Shown one piece after another: positions 23,778 through 31,661 of a stretch of DNA of 64,000 bases (the stretch's first letter is position 1; every line of letters begins with the position of its first letter). Made by a program: the position numbers and the translations under genes. The DNA comes from Ostreiculturibacter nitratireducens (GTDB lineage Bacteria > Pseudomonadota > Alphaproteobacteria > Rhodobacterales > Rhodobacteraceae). The stretch spans positions 62,001 through 126,000 of the forward strand of contig NZ_JAVQHL010000001.1 of assembly GCF_032670585.1 (NCBI RefSeq), given 5' to 3'. The notes below the pieces were generated by a model. It did not search any database. It was not told the origin of the DNA and saw only the letters and a list, made by a program, of their open reading frames with translations.

Positions 23778-25820
23778 TCATTCCCACATACGGCGCATTC
23801 GCGCAGCTACGTCGATCGGTGCAGGAGGTGGCCTGAAGGCCGTTCGGCCATCCGCCGCCGGTAGCCAATGGACCGGCTCGAAGTGGTCCAGAATCTCCGT
23901 CGGGATGAACCGCGTGCGGGTGGCGTAGACATGTCGGTCACCGTTGCGGGCCTGCTGGGTCACGTAGAAACGCAGGGGGATGCCAAGGGTCAGGCTGTCT
24001 TTGGCCCGTGTCATCGCGACATAGAGAAGGCGCCGCTCTTCCTCGATTTCCTCGCTTGTCCCGGTGCCGAGATCAGAGGGAATGCAGCCATCGACCGCGT
24101 TCAGGATGAAGACGGATTTCCACTCCTGTCCCTTTGCGGAATGGATAGTGGAGAGGATCAGGTAGTCCTCGTCCTTCAACGGAACGCCCGCCTGGCCGCT
24201 CGTGGCATCCGGCGGATCCAGCGTGAGTTCGGTCAGAAATCGCTCACGCGAGGGATAGCCTGCCGCTATCTGTTCCAGTTGTAGCAGGTCGCCACGCCGA
24301 AACTCCGCATCCTCATGGATGCGTTCAAGATGCGGCTCATACCACGCACGTGCGCGGGCGATGGCGTCGGGCCAGCCGGCCCCGGCGCCGAGCGTGGCCA
24401 CAAACTCCGGCCAGTCTGCGGTGGCACGGGGTGGAGCGGGAAGGGCCGTCAACGCCGCCAACGGATCGGGGGCCGCCTCGATTGCGTCAAGGACACGGCC
24501 CGCTGCAGCGGGCCCGATGCCCGGGATCAACTGCAACACCCTGAAGCCGGCAACGCGGTCGCGAGGGTTCTGCATGAAGCGCAGCACGGCGAGCAGATCC
24601 TTGACGTGGGCCGAGTCCAGAAACTTCAGGCCGCCGAATTTCACGAAGGGAACATTCCGTCGCGTGAGCTCGACCTCAACCTGGCCGGAATGGCTGGAAG
24701 TGCGGAACAGCACCGCCTGCTGCATGAGCGGCACTCCCGTCTCGCGGTTGGCCAGCACCTGATCGACGATGTAGCGGGCCTGGTCTGCCTCGTTCGACAA
24801 CGTGACCAGCCGCGGCTTGTCGGTCGAGAGCCGTTCCGTCCAGAGGTCCTTCGTGAATCTTTCCCGCGCCTGTCCGATGACGGCGTTGGCGGCATCGAGG
24901 ATTGGCTTCGTCGAACGGTAGTTCCTGTCGAGCGTGATGACGTCGGCTGGCGGTGCGAATGCGGCGGGAAAGCCGAGGATGTTGCGCACGGTTGCGGCGC
25001 GGAAGGCATAGATCGACTGGGCGTCGTCGCCGACCACGGTCAGGCCATGACCATCGGGCTTCAGAGCGAGAAGAATGCGCGCCTGCAACCGGTTCGTGTC
25101 CTGGTATTCATCGATCAGTACGTGATCCCAGTTCCCGCCGAGATGCGCGGCGAAACCCGGGTCCTGCATTACCTGCGCCCAGGCCAGCAGGAGGTCGTCG
25201 TAGTCGAGAACGTTCTGCGCGTGCTTGGCGCCTACGTAGGCCGCGAAAAGCTTCTTCAACTCCGCCTCCCATTGCGCACACCACGGGAAATGGCGGCTCA
25301 GAACCTCCGGCAAAGGCTCTTCCGCGTTCACTACGCGGGAGTAGATCGCAAGACATGTCCCCTTGGCAGGAAACCGGCTTTCGGCCTTCGACAGACCCAG
25401 CTCATGCCGCATGAGGTTCATCAGGTCCGCGCTGTCCTCCCGGTCATGAATGCTGAAGTCGGGATTGAGCCCGATCGCGAGTGCGAGTTCGCGAAGAACC
25501 CTGGCGCCTATGCTGTGAAACGTGCCGGCCCAGGTCAGCGCCTCTGCGGCGAACCCGGTTCCCATGGCCTGTGTCGTTATCCGCTCGACCCTTCGGGTCA
25601 GCTCGCTTGCCGCACGACGAGAGAAGGTCATCAGAAGGATGCGTCGTGGATCGGCGCCATTGACGATGAGATGCGCGACGCGGTGCGCCAACGTGCTGGT
25701 CTTTCCCGAACCGGCTCCGGCTATCACGAGAAGAGGCGGCGGCAGCCGACCCGGCTCGACCCCGAAGACTGCGGCGGCGCGTTGGCTGTCGTTCAACTTG
25801 TCCAGATAGGTTGCGATCAT
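23778..25820 (-). CDS. UvrD/Rep-type ATP-dependent DNA helicase (SF1A)
   Basis: 680 residues from MIATYLDKLNDSQRAA at an ATG at 25820. Helicase motifs are ordered: Walker A VIAGAGSGKTSTLAHRVAHL near residue 32, Ia TFSRRAASELTRRV, II LIDEYQDTN near 240, III GDDAQSIYAFRAA, IV ITLDRNYRSTKPIL, V ILSTIHSAKGQEWKSVFIL and VI RRLLYVAMTRAK. This is a second helicase type shorter than PcrA/UvrD, annotated as 'ATP-dependent helicase' in many Rhodobacterales; it may act in repair or on mobile DNA. It is a single minus-strand gene facing the tartrate dehydrogenase gene, and its promoter lies beside recombinase debris. Confidence 0.88.
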   Translation of the reverse strand: MIATYLDKLNDSQRAAAVFGVEPGRLPPPLLVIAGAGSGKTSTLAHRVAHLIVNGADPRRILLMTFSRRAASELTRRVERITTQAMGTGFAAEALTWAGTFHSIGARVLRELALAIGLNPDFSIHDREDSADLMNLMRHELGLSKAESRFPAKGTCLAIYSRVVNAEEPLPEVLSRHFPWCAQWEAELKKLFAAYVGAKHAQNVLDYDDLLLAWAQVMQDPGFAAHLGGNWDHVLIDEYQDTNRLQARILLALKPDGHGLTVVGDDAQSIYAFRAATVRNILGFPAAFAPPADVITLDRNYRSTKPILDAANAVIGQARERFTKDLWTERLSTDKPRLVTLSNEADQARYIVDQVLANRETGVPLMQQAVLFRTSSHSGQVEVELTRRNVPFVKFGGLKFLDSAHVKDLLAVLRFMQNPRDRVAGFRVLQLIPGIGPAAAGRVLDAIEAAPDPLAALTALPAPPRATADWPEFVATLGAGAGWPDAIARARAWYEPHLERIHEDAEFRRGDLLQLEQIAAGYPSRERFLTELTLDPPDATSGQAGVPLKDEDYLILSTIHSAKGQEWKSVFILNAVDGCIPSDLGTGTSEEIEEERRLLYVAMTRAKDSLTLGIPLRFYVTQQARNGDRHVYATRTRFIPTEILDHFEPVHWLPAADGRTAFRPPPAPIDVAARMRRMWE

Positions 25821-25989
25821 TGCGATGCCTGAACTGCCGATTGGTATGGCCTTGCGCGAAGATAACGGGGTGCGAACGAAAAGGGAACATGGATTGCGTG
25901 AGATCGGGCAAGGGAGAGTGCGCTGCCCTGGACAGATGGATTTGAGTGCTTCTGGTCTCCACGCAGGACGGTTCCTGACGTTGCGGTTG

Positions 25990-26160
25990 GTCCGAACTCG
26001 ATTGGGCGATGTCGGCCGCGCGCCGCTGCGTCGCCGGGGTGAAATACTTCCAGGCGCCCGGAGGCCCGTCCGTCTTGGCGGCCATGACCTCGGTGACGAC
26101 CTCGATCTGGACATCGAGCGGAAGGCGCAGGGCATCCGACCGGCGCCGGGCTTCGGTCAT
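25990..26160 (-). pseudogene. Hypothetical protein fragment with coding-like composition
   Basis: From the ATG at 26160 the minus strand reads MTEARRRSDALRLPLDVQIE, then an Ala/Lys segment and GAWKYFTPATQRRAADIAQ, with strong G/C at third codon positions. After about residue 55 the frame loses coding character and runs into the helicase gene. It looks like the N-terminus of a truncated small protein. I do not recognise the family. Confidence 0.3.
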
Positions 26161-26171
26161 GGTCGATCTGA

Positions 26172-26291
26172 AAGGTCCACCACTATATCGGCCACGGTTC
26201 GGTTCTGACGACGGAACGCTACTGTCCGAGGTGCCTGACCCAGGAGGAAGCCGCCCGGGTGAACGCGGATGGTGACAACGGGTTCCGCTGA
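26172..26291 (+). pseudogene. Tyrosine recombinase (phage-type integrase) C-terminal remnant
   Basis: After an in-frame stop at 26169 this frame reads KVHHYIGHGSVLTTERYCPR, continues CLTQEEAARVNADGDNGFR and stops at 26289-26291. The pattern H-x-IGHxS-x2-TTERY is the C-terminal catalytic region of tyrosine recombinases, with the nucleophile Tyr in TERY. The rest of the enzyme is missing. A T-tailed terminator follows 25 bp later, as expected for the end of a real gene, and a tRNA-Ser gene, a common integration target, lies 240 bp away. Confidence 0.5.
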
Positions 26292-26315
26292 ACCTCACAG
26301 CATTGGGAATTTCTC

Positions 26316-26347
26316 GGGGACCCTGCGATCGCGGGGTCCTTTTTTCA
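26316..26347 (+). terminator. Rho-independent terminator after integrase remnant
   Basis: GGACCC (26318-26323) pairs with GGGTCC (26334-26339); the loop GCGATCGC is itself self-complementary, and seven T residues follow on the plus strand. Confidence 0.75.
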
Positions 26348-26497
26348 TTTGCATGAAAGCATGCGGGAGAGGGCAAAAGGGTTCATGGCCAGACCGCAAA
26401 AGGAGCATAGCAGGCATGGCCGGACGACCCAAAAGGGTCACAGTATGACACCTTTTCGCATTGGATATCGAAGACGGGCAAACGCGTGTCCCGCCCC

Positions 26498-26523
26498 AAA
26501 AAGGGCAAATTCGATTTGAATTT
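26498..26523 (-). terminator. Possible terminator of tRNA-Ser transcript
   Basis: On the minus strand AAATTC and GAATTT form a short stem 12-28 bases after the tRNA 3' end, followed by GCCC and five T residues. The stem is AT-rich, so the call is tentative. Confidence 0.35.
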
Positions 26524-26534
26524 CAGGGGGTTGG

Positions 26535-26624
26535 TGGCGGAGAGACAGGGATTCGAACCCTGGGTGGGCTCACACCCACAACGGTTTTCGAGACCGCCCC
26601 GTTCGACCGCTCCGGCACCTCTCC
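26535..26624 (-). tRNA. tRNA-Ser(CGA)
   Basis: On the minus strand the 90-nt sequence starts GGAGAGGTGCCGGAGCGG and ends with encoded CCA. The acceptor stem GGAGAGG pairs with TCTCTCC; the T arm carries GGTTCGAATCC; the anticodon loop CTCGAAA gives anticodon CGA, reading UCG. The long variable arm (TGTGGGTGTGAGCCCAC) is typical of serine tRNAs. It is adjacent to recombinase debris on its 3' side. Confidence 0.95.
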
Positions 26625-26649
26625 GCATCGGTGGTCGTCGTGGGCGCGG

Positions 26650-26678
26650 GATTTAGCTTGGTCGTGGCCGCTCCGCAA
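26650..26678 (-). promoter_or_regulatory. Possible promoter of tRNA-Ser
   Basis: On the minus strand TTGCGG (26678-26673) and TAAATC (26655-26650) are 17 bp apart and end 25 bp before the tRNA, with a GC-rich discriminator between. The match to the sigma-70 consensus is only moderate. Confidence 0.3.
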
Positions 26679-26819
26679 CCGGTTTTTGCAGGTCGGCGTA
26701 TCTTTGATGGTTCACGCCCTCGTGGCTGCCGCCGCCTTGGAAAAATCGCGTCGTCGCGGTAGGAGGATTGCGGCCCGCGCAGGTATTGTCCTGCCCGATC
26801 CTCGGCTGAAAGGGTAATC

Positions 26820-27644
26820 ATGACGCGTATCATTCCCGCCGCACTCCTTTTCGTCTGCGCGATGGCCGTTCCCGCGGCGCGTGCGCAGGATGACGTCGCG
26901 GCCCTTGTCCAAGCCCTCGAGATGCCAGCGATACTCGACGTGATGCACGAGGAGGGTCTGGGCTACGGCGAAGAACTCGCTGCCGAGATGTTCGGAGATG
27001 CAGGCAATGCCGAATGGCAGGGCGACGTGGAGGCGATCTACGAGACGGGCCGGCTCGGCGAGATGTTCGAGACCCAGTTCACGAAGGAACTCGAGGGTGC
27101 CGATCTTGGGCCCATGATAGATTTCTTCACCTCCGACCTCGGACGGCGGGTCACCACGCTCGAGGTCAGCGCGCGGCGCGCGATGCTGAACCAGGAGGTC
27201 GACGACGCGGCGCGGTTGGCGCTGGAAGAGGCGCTTGCCGCGGACGATCCGCGGATCGATCTCGTCAAGGATTTCATCGATGCCGGCGATCTCATCGAGG
27301 CAAACGTCGCCGGCGGTCTGAACGCGAATCTCGCCTTCTATCGCGGTCTCGTCGAGGGCGGCGCGCTGCCATACGGGCTCAGCGAGGAGGAGATCCTGGC
27401 CGATGTATGGGGACAGGAAGGCGCAATCAGGGAAGACACCGAGGACTGGCTTTTGTCGTATCTCTTTCTGGCTTATCAGCCTCTCGCAGATGAGGACCTG
27501 AAGGCTTACACGGAGTTCTCGAGGACCGAGGCGGGCGTGGTTCTGAACCGCGCGTTGTTTGGAGCATTCGACGCCATGTTCAGTGATGTGTCTTTCAGGC
27601 TTGGAAAGGCCGCGGCGCGCCAGATGTCGGGGCAAGAACTGTGA
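26820..27644 (+). CDS. Secreted DUF2059-domain protein
   Basis: 274 residues. The first 22 form a signal peptide (MTRIIPAALLFVCAMAVPAA, cleavage near ARA-QDD), so the product is periplasmic. The rest is helical and acidic, with repeated segments such as YETGRLGEMFETQFTKEL and FFTSDLGRRVTTLEVSAR followed by AYTEFSRTEAGVVLNRALF, the DUF2059 pattern. Function is unknown; no catalytic motif is apparent. The ATG follows AAGGG. Its stop overlaps the GTG of the sulfotransferase gene by 4 bp (GTGA), so the two are translationally coupled. Confidence 0.8.
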   Translation: MTRIIPAALLFVCAMAVPAARAQDDVAALVQALEMPAILDVMHEEGLGYGEELAAEMFGDAGNAEWQGDVEAIYETGRLGEMFETQFTKELEGADLGPMIDFFTSDLGRRVTTLEVSARRAMLNQEVDDAARLALEEALAADDPRIDLVKDFIDAGDLIEANVAGGLNANLAFYRGLVEGGALPYGLSEEEILADVWGQEGAIREDTEDWLLSYLFLAYQPLADEDLKAYTEFSRTEAGVVLNRALFGAFDAMFSDVSFRLGKAAARQMSGQEL

Positions 27645-29767
27645 GGGCGCCGGCAGGGCGGGTCGCGGACCTCAGGGCGGCGCTTGGCCGGGCGGCGGGG
27701 CTGCGTTCCCAAGGGCGACCGGCGGAGGCGCGTCAGCTTCTGGAAAACCTCGCGAAGGCGGCGCCGAAGGTGCCGGATATTCACCTGATGCTCTGGCAGA
27801 TCTGTTCCGGTCAGGGGGACGGCACCGCAGCGCTGTCCCATCTGCGCCGGGCTGCCGAACTATCGGGGCCGAACCCGAAGATATGGACGACGCTCATCCG
27901 GGAGCTTGTCCGGGCGGGGCAAAAGGGTCGCGCGCGCAGCATGGCCCAGAAGGCGCCGCTGAGTGCGGCGGACAAGAAGGCGCTGGCAGCCCTCGCGGAC
28001 GAAGCGCCGCAGCGACCGACCGGGCCTGGCCTCGGTGGCGCGCCCGAGGCGGAAGTGCGCGCCGTCATGGACGACATCAGCAACAAGCGGCTGGTCGCGG
28101 CCCGCGCTGGTCTCGAGAAGCTCCTTGATGAGCATGCAGGCTCGGCATTTGTCCTGAACCTTCGGGGAGTTCTTTCCATGGAGGAAGGCAACGCTGCCGA
28201 AGCGGAGAATTGGTTCCGGAAGGCTCTGGTCAAATTCGGCGCATATCCCGAGGCGCTGCAGAATCTCGGAGCCTCCCTGCTGCGCCAGTCCAAGCTCGAT
28301 GAATCCGAGTCGGCCCTGATCGAGGCGCACCGGCTCGCGCCCGAGTCCGTCGATATCGTTCTGGCCTTGTCCGACGTGCTTTTCCGCAAGGGCTCGGCGC
28401 AAAGCGCCGAGGAATGGGCCGCTCGCGCCCTCGTGCTCGATCCAGATAACATTGCGGCGCTTTTCCAGGTCGCATTGTCGCGGGAGCGGGCACAGAAGTT
28501 CCAGTCAGCGCTGGAGGCGCTGAAGGAGGTCGAGCGCCGATTGGGGCGGCATTTCGATGGCCAAGCTGCCATGGCGCGCTGCATCGCCGGTGTGGAAGGC
28601 GAAGAGGCGGCGATCGCCTACCTGAGGTCGATCGAGTCGCCGTCGGAAGATGTTTCGATCGAGCTGCCCCAGCAACTCGCATACATCGGCCGAATGGACG
28701 AAGCGCTGGAGGCGTTGGAGGCGCATCTTGAACGATACCCCGACCATGTCGACGGCTATTGGCTGCTTACCCAGCTGCGGAAACTGCCGGTCGATGCTCC
28801 CGAACTTGGGAAGCTGAAATCGGCACTGGATTCCGAATCGCTGACAGTCCAGCAACGCTCGAGCGCGGGTTACGCGCTCGGGAAGGTGCTCGGGGACGCC
28901 GGCGAACATGCCGCCAGTTTCGCGGCCATCGCGGAGGCAAATCGACTGCTGCGGAGCACGGTGAGCTACAGCGTCGACGAAGACCTGCAGAAACTCCAGA
29001 GGACGTCGGAGAACTGGACGCGTGACGTCATCAGGAAGATGTCGGCGGCGGGAGATGCGAGACTGCACCCGATTTTCATCATCGGTCTGCCGCGGACGGG
29101 CTCATCATTGACCGAGCGGATCCTTGCGCGTCATCCGCAGGTCCGGGCGCTCGGTGAGGACAGGACCGCGGCCGTTGTGGCTGGGCGGGCGCGCGAGCCT
29201 TCGCTTGACGCAATACGCAACATCGTCGGGGATGGGTCCGGCGCGATCCGGGCGGCGAGCCAGGGCGGTTTTTCGGTTACCGACAAGATGCTCGACAATT
29301 TCCGGAACGTCGGTGCCTTGGCCGCAGCGTTTCCCCGTGCGCGTTTCGTCCACATACTTCGGGATCCCCGGTCGATCGCGCTGTCGATCTTCCAGGCGCG
29401 GCTGCGGCCCACCGGGCATCCCTTCGCGCTGGATCTGGAGGAACTCGGCAAGGTCTACGTCGGGTACTACCGGCTCATGCAGCACTGGAGGGAAACGGTT
29501 CCCGACATGCTCGTCGAAGTGTCCTACAAGGATCTCGTTTCTAATCCCGAGCCGGAAATCCGGAACCTTCTTGAAAAGCTCGGCTTGCCCTGGGACGAAG
29601 CTTGCCTGTCGCCCGAGAAGTCGGAGCACGCCACGCGGACACACAGCTTCGCGCAGGTTCGCCAGAAGATTCACTCTAGCTCCACGGAGCGTTGGCGGCG
29701 CTATGAGCGTGAACTGGAGCCGTTCACAAGGATTCTGACGGACGCCGGAATTCCCCTGGAAGACTGA
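27641..29767 (+). CDS. TPR-repeat sulfotransferase
   Basis: 708 residues from a GTG overlapping the previous stop. Residues 1-450 are TPR-like helical repeats (examples: EAENWFRKALVKFGAYPEAL, LDESESALIEAHRLAPESVD). The C-terminal 250 residues are a Sulfotransfer_3 domain: the PAPS 5'-phosphosulfate loop is HPIFIIGLPRTGSSLTERIL near residue 475, and the 3'-phosphate region is FVHILRDPRSIALSIFQ. Such fusions sulfate proteins or glycans in bacteria; the acceptor is unknown. No signal peptide is visible, which makes pairing with a secreted DUF2059 partner notable. Confidence 0.87.
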   Translation: MRAPAGRVADLRAALGRAAGLRSQGRPAEARQLLENLAKAAPKVPDIHLMLWQICSGQGDGTAALSHLRRAAELSGPNPKIWTTLIRELVRAGQKGRARSMAQKAPLSAADKKALAALADEAPQRPTGPGLGGAPEAEVRAVMDDISNKRLVAARAGLEKLLDEHAGSAFVLNLRGVLSMEEGNAAEAENWFRKALVKFGAYPEALQNLGASLLRQSKLDESESALIEAHRLAPESVDIVLALSDVLFRKGSAQSAEEWAARALVLDPDNIAALFQVALSRERAQKFQSALEALKEVERRLGRHFDGQAAMARCIAGVEGEEAAIAYLRSIESPSEDVSIELPQQLAYIGRMDEALEALEAHLERYPDHVDGYWLLTQLRKLPVDAPELGKLKSALDSESLTVQQRSSAGYALGKVLGDAGEHAASFAAIAEANRLLRSTVSYSVDEDLQKLQRTSENWTRDVIRKMSAAGDARLHPIFIIGLPRTGSSLTERILARHPQVRALGEDRTAAVVAGRAREPSLDAIRNIVGDGSGAIRAASQGGFSVTDKMLDNFRNVGALAAAFPRARFVHILRDPRSIALSIFQARLRPTGHPFALDLEELGKVYVGYYRLMQHWRETVPDMLVEVSYKDLVSNPEPEIRNLLEKLGLPWDEACLSPEKSEHATRTHSFAQVRQKIHSSSTERWRRYERELEPFTRILTDAGIPLED

Positions 29768-29778
29768 TCGCGGCGAGC

Positions 29779-29807
29779 TTGACTTTGCTCACGTGATTGA
29801 GGATAAG
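29779..29807 (+). promoter_or_regulatory. Predicted sigma-70 promoter of rplU-rpmA
   Basis: TTGACT (29779-29784) and GATAAG (29802-29807) are separated by 17 bp and lie about 150 bp upstream of rplU. The -35 element is near consensus for this group. Confidence 0.5.
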
Positions 29808-29956
29808 CCCGCATCCCGGCGGGTCCATTGGATCGGCCGGGGCTTCTATTGTCGAAACGACGCCCCATAAGGGGGCGCGCTGTCCGAGGCGGCTTCGGCC
29901 GAAACGCTCGCAGGATGCGGGGGCCACAGGGCGCGGTGAAGAAGAAGGAAAGACCC

Positions 29957-30466
29957 ATGTTCGCGGTCCTCAAGACGGGCGGCAAGCAATACAAGGTCCA
30001 GGCGGGCGACGTGTTCCGCGTGGAGAAGCTTGCGGCCGACGCTGGCGAGAAAGTCCAGTTCAACGATATCCTGATGCTCGGCGGCGACAAGCTGACCGTG
30101 GGCGCGCCGCTTGTCGCGGGTGCTGCGGTTCAGGCCGAAGTCATCGACACGATCAAGGCCGACAAGGTCATCACCTATCACAAGCGCCGCCGGAAGCACT
30201 CCTCGCAGCGCACCCGTGGCCACCGTCAGCAGCTGACGCTGCTGCGCGTCACCGACATCCTCGCCTCGGGCGCGGAGAAGTCGGGCGTCAAGGCCGCTGT
30301 CGGCTGCGCCGTGAGCCGCGCCGCCGCGCATGGCTCCGCTTCGACCGAAGCGAAGGCCGAGGCCGCGCCGAAGAAAGCCGCTGCTCCGAAGAAAGCTGCT
30401 GCGTCCAAGTCCGAAGCGGCCGCGAAGCCGAAGCGGGCCGCGAAGAAATCCGAAGCGAAGGAGTAA
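29957..30466 (+). CDS. rplU: 50S ribosomal protein L21
   Basis: 169 residues from MFAVLKTGGKQYKVQAGDVF, with GGAAAGACCC before the ATG. Residues 1-103 are the standard L21 domain, including the 23S-binding VITYHKRRRKHSSQRTRGHR and LLRVTDI. Residues 104-169 form a low-complexity Ala/Lys/Glu tail (repeats of PKKAAAPKKAA type), absent from E. coli L21 but seen in several alphaproteobacteria. The tail stays in frame with normal codon use, so it is a genuine extension. rpmA follows 6 bp later in the conserved rplU-rpmA order, and obgE lies slightly further downstream. Confidence 0.96.
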   Translation: MFAVLKTGGKQYKVQAGDVFRVEKLAADAGEKVQFNDILMLGGDKLTVGAPLVAGAAVQAEVIDTIKADKVITYHKRRRKHSSQRTRGHRQQLTLLRVTDILASGAEKSGVKAAVGCAVSRAAAHGSASTEAKAEAAPKKAAAPKKAAASKSEAAAKPKRAAKKSEAKE

Positions 30467-30472
30467 TCTCCC

Positions 30473-30742
30473 ATGGCACACAAGAAAGCAGGCGGTTCGT
30501 CCCGTAACGGCCGCGACTCCGCGGGCCGTCGCCTCGGCGTGAAACTCTACGGCGGTCAGGCCGCCATTCCGGGCAACATCATCGTGCGTCAGCGCGGCAC
30601 CCAGTGGTGGCCGGGCGAGGGCGTCGGCATGGGCCGCGATCATACGATCTACGCCGTGGCCGAAGGCCAGGTGACCTTCAAGAAGGGTCTCAAGGGTCGC
30701 ACTTTCGTATCCGTGCTTCCGGTAGCGGAAGCGGCCGAGTAA
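30473..30742 (+). CDS. rpmA: 50S ribosomal protein L27
   Basis: 89 residues: MAHKKAGGSSRNGRDSAGRR, then LGVKLYGGQAAIPGNIIVRQRGT-type core and GMGRDHTIYAVAEG. The N-terminus begins directly with the mature AHKKAGGS form near the peptidyl-transferase centre, without the cleavable leader seen in Firmicutes. GGAG lies at the end of rplU. A strong terminator follows. Confidence 0.97.
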   Translation: MAHKKAGGSSRNGRDSAGRRLGVKLYGGQAAIPGNIIVRQRGTQWWPGEGVGMGRDHTIYAVAEGQVTFKKGLKGRTFVSVLPVAEAAE

Positions 30743-30768
30743 GCCGAGCTAACCCCGGGCAAATTCAG

Positions 30769-30808
30769 GGGGGATCGGCCGAAGGGCCGGTCCCCCTCCT
30801 TGTTTTTT
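30769..30808 (+). terminator. Rho-independent terminator of rplU-rpmA
   Basis: GGGGGATCGGCC (30769-30780) pairs with GGCCGGTCCCCC (30785-30796), with one G-T pair, and a six-T run follows at 30803-30808. Confidence 0.9.
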
Positions 30809-31014
30809 GGAAACTTTACAATGGCTTTTCTGATTCAGCTGCTCAACGCGATGGCCCTGTCACGGGGCGGTGAGCACCGCTTGCACTCGTCACACAAGCG
30901 TCCCAATTCGGTTGTAAGGCGAAGAAACTGACCGCAGCCATTTCGTGCTGTCGTGTTTCCGGCCGTCGTCCAGGCGGCGGCAAATCCGCTGCAGTTCTTC
31001 GGAGGAGGAAGAAC

Positions 31015-31554
31015 GTGAAACCTGAAGTCATTCCCACGCTGCCAGTCATCGAGGCGGAACGGTTCGTCCTGCGCCCGCTGCGCAAGTCCGATGCGGGGCT
31101 GATCACGCTCTACGCCTCCGACCGGCGGCTTGCCGAAGGCACGCGCGCGATCCCGCATCCTTTGCCGCCTGGAGCGACGGAAGCCTTCATCGTGCGCGCT
31201 CTGTCCGAAGGCCGTGACGAGGACGTCTGGGTGCTGGATGGGTCTGCCCAGGGCCTTGCCGAGGTTCTTGGCGTCGTCAGCCTGACGCGCATGGATCTAG
31301 GTCAGTCCGAGGTCGGCTACTGGGTTGCGCCGGCTTTCTGGAACACGGGCTTCGCCTCGGAGGCTGTCCAGGCGCTCGTGGCCGCGAACCCGCACAAGGC
31401 GCGGACGCTCTTCGCAGAGGTCTTCCAGGACGATCCGGTCTCGGCGCGGGTGCTGACCAATGCCGGCTTCGAGTTCCTGGGTGACGCGGAATGCTACTCG
31501 GTCGCCCGCGGCGCGCGGGTGCCGACGTGGACCTATCTGCGTCGCATGGGGTGA
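31015..31554 (+). CDS. GNAT N-acetyltransferase (RimJ/RimL-like)
   Basis: 179 residues from a GTG preceded by GGAGGAGGAAGAAC. GNAT_3-type fold: ERFVLRPLRKSDAGLITLY at the N-terminus, GYWVAPAFWNTGFASEAVQAL near residue 103, which corresponds to acetyl-CoA motif A in a divergent form, and the closing NAGFEFLGDAECYSVARGA. Related proteins acetylate ribosomal proteins or small amines, but the substrate is not evident here. It sits between rpmA and obgE, a common place for a GNAT gene in Rhodobacterales. Confidence 0.83.
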   Translation: MKPEVIPTLPVIEAERFVLRPLRKSDAGLITLYASDRRLAEGTRAIPHPLPPGATEAFIVRALSEGRDEDVWVLDGSAQGLAEVLGVVSLTRMDLGQSEVGYWVAPAFWNTGFASEAVQALVAANPHKARTLFAEVFQDDPVSARVLTNAGFEFLGDAECYSVARGARVPTWTYLRRMG

Positions 31555-31661
31555 TGCGTTGCGGGGCGGCAGCGCGGAGCCCTTGCCTCCGTCTCGCGAG
31601 GCTTGAGCCCGCGTCGATTGTCCTCTATCGCCTGAGCCTGAGAAACCGGAAGGCTTGAGCC

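Larger units (their letters stand above)
25821..26534. other. Gene-poor scar between helicase and tRNA-Ser
   Basis: About 710 bp with no intact gene. It contains two decayed coding fragments (minus strand 25990-26160, plus strand 26172-26291), a T-tailed terminator and an AT-richer stretch next to the 3' end of tRNA-Ser. The pattern resembles the remains of an integrated element. Confidence 0.6.

Noticed and set aside
24315..25832. 505-codon plus-strand open frame opposite the helicase gene
   Set aside because: It mirrors the helicase codons, has no ribosome-binding site and no recognisable motif.
26350..26535. Direct repeat of the tRNA-Ser 3' end as an att site
   Set aside because: I looked for a second copy of the T-arm/acceptor sequence between the recombinase relic and the tRNA and saw none.
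26461..26817. Open frame running through the tRNA-Ser gene
   Set aside because: It overlaps the tRNA completely and its promoter region; no motif.
29957..30466. Frameshift or fusion at the end of rplU
   Set aside because: The Ala/Lys tail is in frame, has normal codon use and is typical of alphaproteobacterial L21, so it is a natural extension.
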